NCBI GenBank assembly: GCA_024362935.1
Contig: JANCRA010000016.1
Location: 19,451,165-19,515,164, forward strand
Length of the DNA: 64,000 nt
Source of the DNA: Setophaga petechia
Lineage: Eukaryota > Chordata > Aves > Passeriformes > Parulidae
Reading direction: 5' to 3'
The notes beneath the pieces were generated by a model. That model was given only the letters and a program-made list of their open reading frames with translations. It was not told the origin of the DNA and made no database searches. Shown here piece after piece: positions 27,601-39,600 of this stretch (position 1 is its first letter; every line of letters starts with the position of its first letter). The translations under genes were made by a program, and so were the position numbers.

Positions 27601-30600
27601 ACACTGCTTGCTTATATAGCAATTCTTCTTTATAAAGGGCATAGGGAGAAAAAATGGCAGTACTTATACATCTTTGTTTTCCTAGATCTATGTGTTATGA
27701 TCTTTGAGATGTTTCTGATTGAACTTGTTTTCCAGAATGATAGACAAGAAAGATGACACAAATGACACTTCTATGATTGATATAAGATATAAGCAGGATA
27801 AAAATGGAACTGAAGTTGTTGCTGTCCTCGACAAGCTGTACATATGTGCTAGTATGGAATTTTTGTTGGCAGTAGCACATTTTTTCATTAAGTCAATGCC
27901 AGTATCTTCAGCTGAAGGATCTGCACAATTCCAATTAAAGCAAGTTGCTGCTGGGAAATCCAAGGCAGATACAGGTCTGTAAAACCAGCTTCCACCCACC
28001 TCCATTTCCCTCCTTTGCAGATTTCATTCTGAAAATTACTCATCCAAAAGTTTTCTAGATGCTGTCTTGGCATCAGACTTAAGAAATTAGTTTATTCTTC
28101 AGGGTGTGTAGATTGGCCACTGACTGAGTAGATAGCTTTCCTCTTTCTGGATTTTATATTCAAGGTGGTTTTTTAAACTTGTTTCCACAGAGATATCTGT
28201 ACGGCCAAACATGACAGTAAAAGCTGTGATTTTGGATCCAGAAATTGTATTTGTTGCTAATTTGACCAGTGCTGATGCTCCTGCCTTAAAAGTCTCCTTC
28301 CAATGTGACTTTTCTCTGACATCAGACAAGCTTGCACAAAGGATGACTGCTCAAGTGATGGCCTTCAGAGTGTTGGCCTGTGCTTTTCTCAAAGAAAAAC
28401 AAGGCAAGAATGTTACCACGGTAAGGAAACCAGTGTTTCATGATGAAAAAAGCAATTATAGGGGTGGCTGGCATGTCCCTTGGCTGGCATATCTATAGCA
28501 CTCAAAACTCAGTTTTCATATCACTGATTATTCAGAAGAGAGGAGGGGCCTGTGCCATTTAAAGGTGAATCTTTTATCAGTAGGTGCAGAATTGAGCACT
28601 TAGAGCTCTGTCTGAAACCTGTGCTGTGCATTTGTAAATGACATTAAAAGTTTCTTAGTGAAGAAACTGTAAGAGGGGTTTAGAAGCCCAAGACCCTTTG
28701 CAGTGTTTTCCACCTCCTGTTGGTTTCCTTGTTGCAGTAGAGCCTTGAGCAGCATTTGGTCTGGAACTTGATGGGCACATTGCTGCCAAGGGAGCCTCAA
28801 AGGTGGCCTGTGTGCTTCATCTCACATTGCTCATCTTCCCTTATGCATTCAGGTTTTTTAAGGATTCAGGGCTTTTTCTATTTTTATTATTTTATCACTG
28901 TGTCTTGGGCTTTTGTTTTGTCTGGGTTTTAAGCATTATGTCAGAAGCTTTTATTTCACTGGCTTTTAATCTTCCAGTGCAAATTGGGATGTGGGATTGC
29001 TGCTCTATATGGAATATTTTCACTCTGAAACAGGTTGTTGCTTCATGGGATCAGTGCCCCTTTGGCTTATGGAGTGAAAAAAATGCAAGACCTTATGAAA
29101 AGGTTAGATTGAAGGAGTCACCTTAATAATCAAATTGTTTTTCACTCAGGTGTTAAGACCATGCTCTTTGGTCATGGAAAATATGGTGCACACTTCAGGG
29201 TTACACACTGTGGCAGTAACAATAGAGGAGCTAACTGTAAAGGTAAGATTATTAAAATTGTCTTTGGAAGAACAGCTACATTTCTCAAACTGTAGCTTAT
29301 TTTTTGTTGTTGTGTAGGGTTTAAAAATTATTTTAAAATTATTATTATTAACATTTTATTTTATTTTGTTTGCATATTGTTACTTACATTTTTTATTTCC
29401 CCATGAGTTTAATTCCAGAAATATGCATTTTCAAACTGCTCTGTGTTGGAAGAAGTCATTGTGTGTTTGTCATTTTGACAGTCCCTTGACTAGAAAGGAA
29501 TAAGTTAAATACTTCAGATTGTAGGATTCCTCCTACCACTTCCCTCCAAAGTTACAAAATAACTCTTCCCCCTGCTGCTCCCACCACTATTTTTGGGATA
29601 TTTTGCAGGAAAGGAAAACAGGAGGAGGTCCATGAATAGATTTTTTTCTTTGGAAATTAAATTGCATCCCTGAAAAGACTTTTAATGTTTGCTATTTCTG
29701 TTCATCATAGATTTTGTATTTTAATTAAAGACTTTTTTCTTTTTTCAAGATATCACCAATAATTTTGAATACTGTTGTGACCATTCTGGCTGCCCTAAAA
29801 CCCAGAACAACAGAGGAGGATTCTAGAGGAGCAGCAGAAGTTTCTGAGAATTTGTGGCAAGTGAAGCCTGTGGATGAGTGCAATGCTTGGTTTCTTGGTG
29901 TTGACATCGCCACAGAAGCAACAGAAACTTTTAGGGACCATGAACAAGTTCTGAAGCAAGAGAAATTTGATATTGTAGTGAAATCAGTTCAGATGACTTT
30001 GGAATGTGGCCTGGGCCATCGAACTGTCCCTTTGTTGTTAGTGGAATCTGCATTTTCAGGTGTCCTCAAAAACTGGTCCTCACTGATGGAGGTCACTGCT
30101 GATATGTCACTGGAGGTACGTGGGGTCAAACTCTTGGCAGTTTAAAACTCTTCTGCACAGTGCCTGACTTCAAATAACCCTTTAATGTACTTTATATATG
30201 CTGAATTAATAACAGGTTTAAACTGAAATGCTCTCAGGAGTTCTTTAGTCAGGCAAGTGAGCATAACATGCTTTGTACACAAAGTTGGAAGTCAGTAGAT
30301 TTTAAAGGCAGCTGTAATGTGAGATAATCCAGTCCTGTGTTTCTGTATTATTTTTGCATGTTCAATTTCTGCTGTGTGAACAATGAGCTTGGCTTACTTG
30401 AACAGTCACATTTAACTCTTCTTGCCCCCTCCCATTTTGTTTGTGTCTCCAGCATTGTGTTTTTTGGTAAGGTAGAAGTTACCTTACTCTTACTCTTTGC
30501 AAAATGAGATTCCATTCTTGTCATGATCATTCGTTTGTCACAGTGACCCCGAGAAAAGTTCCAGAGTCTGTTTTCCCAGCCTGGCACTTAAAGAAGGAGT

Positions 30601-33600
30601 CAGGGCTCTTCATTTCTCAGTCTCAAGGTTGTTTATTGTATCTTATCTATAGAAAATTTTCTCCTGCCCTGCCGAGGTCAGCTCAGCAGGACAGTCCAGG
30701 CACTCTGCCTGCCCCAGGGTGGTGTTATGTCTTTATACTACAAACTACCTGTACAATGTTTACAATTACTGTCCAATACCCATCACCTGTGTTAGACAGG
30801 GAGCTTCTACTCTAAACCAATCTGTAAGTGCCAACATCACCACAGGAGATGGAGGCCAAGAAGAAGAAGGAGAAAGGCTGGACACACCCAGTTCCCTCCA
30901 TCTTGCCTCCTGAACCCCCATACCCAAACCCCTAAAATTTACTTTTCCACCCTGTGATAACTTCACTAATATTCCACTTAAACTGTTGTGGCTCACTGAT
31001 CTTCATAGAAGGTTGGTAATTTGCTCCATGGGCCATAATCAAACCCACAGGGGCATTTTGGGCTCTGTGCCAGGGTCTCTGAGACCCCTGGCAGGGTCTG
31101 GGCTGCTCAGGACAGCCAGAGGGATGTGCTGGGTCCTGACACATTCTGAGATGGTCAAAGTCTCTTCTGGAGACAGCATGTTAAAATTTCATACAACCAG
31201 ATGCGCAGCTGCTGTATGCAATGCATTTACTACCCCTTGTCATTTTACCAAATTACCTCTTTTTTCATTCTGTTCTTGGATATCCAAGTGGCCTTCTTCC
31301 ATTGCCCTGTGTGAATGTCATGGTGGATTTTGGGTGCTTGGTTATGTACCCCTGGGACAGGTCACTGTGGTGCCAGGACAAGCAGAATGGCTGAAAGGGA
31401 GCATCCAGAACTCCTGATCCACAGCTTCCTTTGAGATCTGCTGTGATGGAAGCAAATTAAAAACTTGGTGTTGGCTATGAGTTAGAGCAATCATCCCAGT
31501 GGACCAGATTCAGACTAAAAAAAAATTGGCTCAAAATAAACTGACTTTTATTTCATAATACTAAAAAGTACTTGTGGCAGTGAAGTTCCTGGTCTCAAAA
31601 TCATTCTCTGAAAACAATGTGGGGGCAGATAAGAGAATTGATGATGTTAATTGAAAGTGTTAAAAAGATATGGCATTACCAGGATGCTTGATTGCTCTCA
31701 AAGCAAGCCAGGGAATGAACTCTTGAAAAATGGTGTAATTTGTGAAAAATATATGATATATTACACTTCTGTCTATTAGTTTTTAAAACCATTAAAAGTT
31801 AATGCTAGACCTCCAGAACATGAAATGAAGATTTGTTGTTTTCTTATTTTTTTCATAATAATTGCTTTGTATTTAGATACCTTATTTAATTTTGTTTATT
31901 TCTTTAGGTTCATTATTACAATGAAACCTATGCAGTGTGGGAGCCACTTATTGAACGAGTTGAAGGAGGGAGGAAGCAATGGAATTTAAAGCTGGAGGTG
32001 TGTAAAGATACTTGCCCTTATGTGAAATGGTTTGTACAGGCAGCTATTTTTAAATTTCTCTGAAGTTCTATGGGGCATTGACCTTCTGAATGCTGTTGCT
32101 TGAAGGATCTATGCAGTTTTACATGAAAAAAAAAAAATCTTTCTTTAGAGATCTTATCTATAATGTGAATTACCAGTGCATAGACACAATGAAGCACGTA
32201 ACCATGCAGAGAAGAGAAACAAATTTGCCTCCTGTGTTGGTATAAAATTCCCATCTTTGTTTAAAATATCTCAGATTTAGAAGGCAAAGTAGATGTTACT
32301 TGGCTTGCACAATTGTCAAGTTAAGTCAAGTAGTTTTTTCCTGTTTTAACATAGGAGAAAGTAACCTATAGGTTTGTCATTGTCTAATGAGAATTTTCTT
32401 TTAGATGAAGACTAACCCTGTCCAGGAGAGAAGTCTGCTGCCTGGGGATGATTTCATTGTTATTCCTGAGCCACAAACAGCAATTAACATCTCTTCAATG
32501 GACACGATGAATATTACAATATCCAAATGTTGTCTTGCTGTTTTCAGTAACCTAGCCAAGGTAATAACAGTCAGTTATGTGCTTCCATAGGAAATTCTGA
32601 ATTATCTTTGCTTTAAGAGCTATATTGGCTCCCAGTCACATGGCTTCTATGCAGCTCTGAGAAGTGTTGAGGGCTGAGGAGTTTCACTCAGCTCCTTTAG
32701 GCTCAGCAAAAAGGTGGGGTTGTCTTTTGAAAGAAGAAGTTTCTGTGTTAGAACAGCAAATGTGCCTATGCAGGACTTAAGGAAGTGTCACATGTGCAGT
32801 TTAAATGAACATGAAATGTTTTCATAAACTCAGCTGTTTCCTACAATACTCCTTCTGAAATATTAAAACAAAAATTTACTTCCTTTCCATGTTTTCTGTT
32901 TAATTGAATACTAAGAAAAGTGTTCATTTTAGGATTGGCCTTTAAACTGCAGGAGTAGAATGTCCCATGTGTTAAAAATACTTTTTGCCCCTGTAGCAGG
33001 TGTGCTTATGAATGCTTGAGGCTGCTTTTTCCTCCTTTTTTTTCTGGGGTGAGGAAATTTTGGTCACTAAATTAAGCTGTTTTTACCAAATGTGACTTAT
33101 GTCTATTTATTTTTTAATTCTGAATGAGCAGCAGTTCTCTAAGTACTTGCTTGCACTGTAAGTCTGTATTGGCAGTCAGTTGCTGTGGCTTCTGTGTAAC
33201 TAAACAAAAGTTATAAGTCCAAATTGTGATTGAATTTTGAGCTTGTGTTCCATCTCCTTGTGGCTTCTGTGTCCCAGATCTTATGTTTCTCTTACAAGCT
33301 AAGATTTGGAAATATTCCCTGTGAGGAGCATGAATGCTTATTGTGGCATCAGAAGGAAATTAGATTCTCTGGAAGGATCCTGTACTTGCCTGGAATATTG
33401 CTATACAAAACATAGGTGTGCTGTATATAATTCCTCCCCTCTTTAAAAAGGTAGTTGCTAGGAACTGTCTTTTAAAGCCCTTACAGGTATGTTATTGTGG
33501 TTATATATATATGACATATTGTATATGTTTTTATTTACAGGCATTTTCAGAAGCAACTGCATCCACCTTTGGCTATTCCTTTAAAGAGACAGCACCTATC

Positions 33601-36600
33601 ATAGTGAAAAATGCCCTGGGTGTTTCTCTCAAAGTGCTTCCCAGCTCCAATTTTCGGATAGTGGGCTCAGTTGAAAAAGAAAATGTGAATGAAATAGAAA
33701 CTGGTCAGAGCATGGAACTGGAATATTCTGTTTTTGAAGCACCCCAGCGAGGAAGGCTGTCTGCACTGCACCGACAGGAAAGCTCTGTCTTCTCTTTAAA
33801 TTTAGGTATTGTGCTAAGGAGTGCTGTTTGTGACAGGCTGGGCATGGGAAGATGGGAGTTAAATTCAATGTGGTAGAAATTCAGGTCAAGTATGTTGTGT
33901 TGGAATTACCTTGGAATATTGATGCCAATTAAAAAAGCACCACAAAACAGGTACTGGGCTTCTTAGAAAGATGGAAAATTCCTCTGCTCCAGTTTTTCAG
34001 AAAGAGAAAAATGTGATATTTTTTTCCTGCCCTTTGGGAGAACTGGAAGCCATTCTAGTGGAGTCATTGATAAACCATCTCAGAGGCCCTGGGACATAGG
34101 CCTGTGTGTTCCAGCTCCTGTTAAACAGGGTTTCCATTTCTCCTAGCACTACTTTTATTTGGCTTTCTGTAGTTACCCAGCTACTGGAGACCAGTTATGA
34201 TTCTGTGGTTTTAGCTTTGCCAGGAAATATTCCTGAGAAAACAGGTTACAATAGCCACTAATATGTGATCATCTGAGTTTTTCCCTTTCCATCACATCCC
34301 ATATGAAGGTACTTGGTGATGTAAGGCTTGTTCTGTGTTCATTAACTCCACCAACAAATACTTATTTATAACTGCTTGCAGTATTCCCCCTGCTGTGTAT
34401 AAATAATTATCTAAAGTTGTGGAGTTGAGGAGTATTTGGACCCCAAAGCTTTCCTTCAGTGGTACTTGAGTACCATTTAGGATGCTTTTGCCAGAGGATA
34501 CTTTGGTCTCAGGATTCTGCTGCTCACAGTGACCCTGAGATGTGTCAGAAAGTCTCTTTTCCCAGTCCTGCAGTGGAAAAAGAGGTCAGGACTCTTTTCT
34601 TCTAATTCTCAAGGTTGTTTATTGTTTCTTATCTATAAAATTCTTTCTCTGGCCTGCTGAGGTCTGTTCAGCAGGTCAGACAGAGGCACATTGACTACCC
34701 TTGGGGTGGTGTTATATTTTTATACTAAAAACTGCGTGTACGTTATTTACCATAACTTCCCAATACCTATCACCTATATTAGACAGTGAGCTTCTACTCT
34801 AAGCCAATCCAAAAGTGCCACCATCACAGCAGAAGATGGAGGCCAAGAAGGAGAAAGGCTGGACACACCCAGATTCCTCCATCTTGCCTGCTGAACCCCC
34901 ATTCTAAAAACCCCAAAAAATCTATTTTTCACCCCGTGACAAATTAATTATTATTCTATTTAGACTTTTGTGGCTTGCAGATCCTTATATAAGGTTGATA
35001 ATTTTTTCCATGGGTCATAATAAAGTCACAGGTGCATTAGGCTCTGTGCCAAGCTCTGTGAGCCCCCTGGCAGGGGTTCGGGCAATCCAGGCCAGCCAGA
35101 GGGATGTCCTGAATCCCACCACTTTGCTTCTGGTTGTTGCTGAGTTTCAAGTAACTTAATCACTGTTCAAATAGGAAACAGCAGTGTGATTTGTGTTGCT
35201 AATAAAGACTTTTGCCTGTTTTTGTGGATCAGAACTTGAGGGGTACGGGGAGGCCCTGAGCATTCCCGTGGCCAAGCCAGGCCGCTGCCTGTACAGCGCC
35301 AGGGCCGGCGCCGGCCGCGCGGAGCCCGTGCTGGTGCAGATCGACGCCGCGGAGGGAAACAAAGTGATCACCGTGCGCTCCCCCCTGCAGGTAAAAACCC
35401 GTGATCACCGTGCGCTCCCCCCTGCAGGTAAAAACCTGTGATCACTGTGTGCTCCCCCCTGCAGGTAAAACCAGTGATCACTGTGCTCCCCCCTGCAGGT
35501 AAAAACCCGTGATCACCGTGTGCTCCCCCTGCAGGTAAAAACCCGTGATCACTGTGCTCCCCCCTGCAGGTAACAGCAGTGATCACTGTGTGCTCCCCCT
35601 GCAGGTAACAGCAGTGATCACTGTGTGCTCCCCCTGCAGGTAACACCAGTGATCACTGTGTGCTCCCCCCTGCAGGTAAAAACCAGTGATCACCGTGTGC
35701 TCCCCCTGCAGGTAAAACCAGTGATCACTGTGTGCTCCCCCTGCAGGTAACACCAGTGATCACCGTGCTCTCTCCCCTGCAGGTAAAAACCAGTGATCAC
35801 TGTGCTCCCCCTGCAGGTAAAAACCAGTGATTATTGAATTAGTCCCCTGCGTAACACTGCAACAAGTGATCACTGTGCACTCCCCCCTGCAGGTAAAAAC
35901 CAGTGGTCACTGTGCTCCCCCCTGCAGGTAAAACCAGTGATCACTGTGCTCCCTCCTGCAGGTAACACCAGTGATCACTGTGTGCTCCTCCTGCAGGTAA
36001 CACCAGTGATCACTGTGTGCTCCCCCCTGCAGGTAAAACCTGTGATCACTGTGTGCTCCCCCTGCAGGTAAAAACCAGTGATCACCGTGCTCTCTCCCCT
36101 GCAGGTAAAAACCTGTGATCACTGTGTGCTCCCCCCTGCAGGTAAAAACCAGTGATCACTGTGTGCTCCCCCTGCAGGTAAAAACCAGTGATCACTGTGT
36201 GCTCCCCCTGCAGGTAAAAACCAGTGATCACTGTGTGCTCCCCCTGCAGGTAACACCAGTGATTATTGAATTAGTCCCCTGCGTAACACTGCAACAATTG
36301 ATCACTGTGCACTCCCCCCTGCAGGTAAAACCAGTGATCACTGTGCACTCCCCCCTGCAGGTAACACCAGTGATCACTGTGCTCCCCCTGCAGGTATCAC
36401 CAGTGATCACTGTGCTCCCCCTGCAGCTAAAAACCAGTGATCACTGTGTGCTCCCCCCTGCAGGTAAAACCAGTGATCACTGTGCTCCCCCCTGCAGGTA
36501 AAACCAGTGATCACTGTGTGCTCCCCCTGCAGGTAAAACCAGTGATCACTGTGCTCCCCCCTGCAGGTAAAACCAGTGATCACTGTGCTCTCTCCCCTGC

Positions 36601-39600
36601 AGGTAAAAACCTGTGATCACTGTGTGCTCCCCCTGCAGGTAAAAACCAGTGATTATTGAATTAGTCCCCTGCGTAACACTGCAACAAGTGATCACTGTGC
36701 TCCTCCCTGCAGGTAAAACCAGTGATCATTGTGCTCCCCCCTGCAGGTAACACCAGTGATCACTGTGTGCTCCCCCTGCAGGTGTCACCAGTGATCACTG
36801 TGTGCTCCCCCTGCAGGTATCACCAGTGATCACTGTGTGCTCCCCCCTGCAGGTAACAGCAGTGATCACTGTGTGCTCCCCCCTGCAGGTAACAGCAGTG
36901 ATCACTGTGTGCTCCCCCTGCAGGTAAAAACCAGTGATTATTGAATTAGTCCCCTGCGTAACACTGCAACAAGTGATCACTGTGCACTCCCCCCTGCAGG
37001 TAAAAACCAGTGGTCACTGTGCTCCCCCCTGCAGGTAAAACCAGTGATCACTGTGCTCCCTCCTGCAGGTAACACCAGTGATCACTGTGTGCTCCTCCTG
37101 CAGGTAACACCAGTGATTATTGAATTAGTCCCCTGTGTAACACTGCAACAAGTGATCACTGTGTGCTCCCCCCTGCAGGTAAAACCTGTGATCACTGTGT
37201 GCTCCCCCTGCAGGTAAAAACCAGTGATCACCGTGCTCTCTCCCCTGCAGGTAAAAACCTGTGATCACTGTGTGCTCCCCCCTGCAGGTAACACCAGTGA
37301 TCACTGTGCTCCCCCCTGCAGGTAACAGCAGTGATCACTGTGTGCTCCCCCTGCAGGTGTCACCAGTGATCACTGTGTGCTCCCCCTGCAGGTAACACCA
37401 GTGATCACTGTGTGCTCCCCCCTGCAGGTAACACCAGTGATCACTGTGCTCCCCCCTGCAGGTAAAACCAGCCACAGCAGCAGCCCCTGCAGCATTGCTC
37501 CTCCATCAGCCACCCTCCTTTTCTTCCTTAAGGCATCTCTTCAAGTTTCTACTTTTCGTGAATTTTCCTTTGGTTTTCCCTTTTCTGTGTGGCTTTCTAG
37601 TATCATCAGCATTGGGGATGCTTTTTTTGCTACGTGACATTTTAAACATGTTTTTCAATTCTTGGGACTTAGTTTTCTCATATACTTGTGTATTAAGACA
37701 GTTCAAGTTTGTTTTCTAGAGGAATTTGGTTAAATCTGCTAATGTTGGTTTTCCTTGTTGTTACTGATACTTTTTACTTTAGAAATTTGTACCATAGAAA
37801 TGTAATGAAAAATTACTCATTCTGATTCTAGATCAAGAACCATTTCTCAATTCCATTTGTGATCTACCAGCTGGCTAAAGGCTCCAAGTTGCTGAAGCCA
37901 ATTGGCGTATCCAAGCCAGAAGAAGAGTTTCATGTTCCTTTGCATTCATACAGGTACATTTTCTCTGCTCTGTGGGGCCAGTCTCTGTGACACTGATGAA
38001 CAAACACAGCATTAATTTTGAAACCTTAATTTGCATGTGAAAGTCTTCCTGACTGGACTAAGACTCCAAAGTGTTGTCTTTGTTAGGTAATTAGTGTGCT
38101 GCAGAAGCACTTCATATTAACCATGACTTTAAAACAGATGAAATGAGGTGTCAGTGCAAAGTTTTGTACAATTCCTGCTGTTTTCTTACAGGTGCCATCT
38201 GTATGTCCAACCAACAGGAATATTTGAGGGTCAGTACAAGGAGTCTACAACTTACATTGCCTGGAGGGAAGAGCTACACAGGAGCAATGAAGTCAAGTGC
38301 TTGTTACAGTGCCCAGCCACTGAGACCAATTTCTTGCCTCTAATAATCAGCTCAACAGCTGTACCTGATGAACTAAGTTTTATTTCAAGTTCTGTAGAGG
38401 AGCTGGATCCTGCCTACATTATCCACCTTTGCCCTACACTGACTGTGAGGAATCTTCTACCATACTCCTTGAGATTTTTACTTGAGGTAAGTTACTTTAT
38501 GGTTTTATTTGTAAATCTTTTACTTGCTTTTGAGTAAGAATGTATTTGCTTACAAGTGAAGGTGAATGCAGTGTGTTTTGTGTTTTCTATTGTAAATGAA
38601 TGAGGCAGATAATTCATCCTGGATGTTTTGGGGATTGTTTTAATTTTGTGTGAACCTGACCAGCTCTGCCTTGCTCCTTTAACAGGAATCCTGTACTGGA
38701 TTAGTCTTTTTCTTTTACATTTTTCTGAGCTTCTCTTTGTGTTTTGCAAGCTGTCTTGCAAGGTGTCTTGCAAAACACCTCTTCTCTTCACAAGAAGAGG
38801 TATAAGAGAAAGCACCTCTAATTTCTAGAGGTTTTTTTTTCTATGTAAAAAATGCAAATTCTCTCCGTTCTGACAGTGATTCTTTCCTGTGATTATTGTG
38901 AGGAGTTGCACAAATTGGAAGAATCCTTGAGGAATGCTACACAGGCAGTTTTCCTCCTGTCTGTTCAGAATTTTCAGTATCTAGCATTTCTTCATTAATC
39001 TGAGTGATTTTAGTAAATACAACAGGTGTGAGCATTTCAAGCCACCATCCTTGTTTGTTCTGTTTTGTCCTACTTGCATAACTGGCTGTGACATTCATTG
39101 AGATCTTCCTTTCACTCTTTCCAACATCCCATTGGCACTATTCCCATTTTTCCTCACCTCCATTGTACTTCAGTAGTTGGAGTAACAGAATGTAGAACAG
39201 AGTGTTGTTTCCTTGCTTGAGGAGCTACAAACCAGTAATTCATATCTATTTCTGAAGTCACTGTCCCTGTACAGGGGTTTGTGCTTATTGTCTTCACATC
39301 CCTGGGCTAATCAAGCCTGGCTACTATTCCATACAGTTAAATATAGTGTTTATCAGCAAAAATGTTTTATCAGTAAAGATTAGGAGAGCTCTTGTTGTTG
39401 GATGCTACTGCCTGAGCCAAGTTTTGCTACCAAATGCATGGCAGAGCTGGCAGGTCTGTGCCTTGGGGGTTCTTTAGTGTGAAAAATCCTGGCTGTGCAC
39501 CTGCAGCATAGTGCAGTGCAGTGTTACACCCAGTATTGTAAGAATATGAATAAGAAACCACTGCCAAAATCCTTTGGAAATCATGGAGCAGAGAGGGAGG

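Noticed and set aside
30986..31417. 143-codon open frame on the + strand
   Set aside because: It starts inside the antisense solo LTR and runs into plain intron. It contains no viral or cellular domain.
32405..32590. Open frame starting with ATG at the first base of exon 42, as a separate small gene
   Set aside because: It is an internal VPS13C exon in the same frame, with acceptor and donor at its ends; the ATG is an ordinary Met codon.
35368..37400. Several open frames with repeats such as VITVCSPLQ and DHCVLPLQ over the splice-donor array
   Set aside because: Translation of the minisatellite. Read through from exon 44, the frame reaches a stop within the second unit, and exons 44 and 45 join directly in family alignments.
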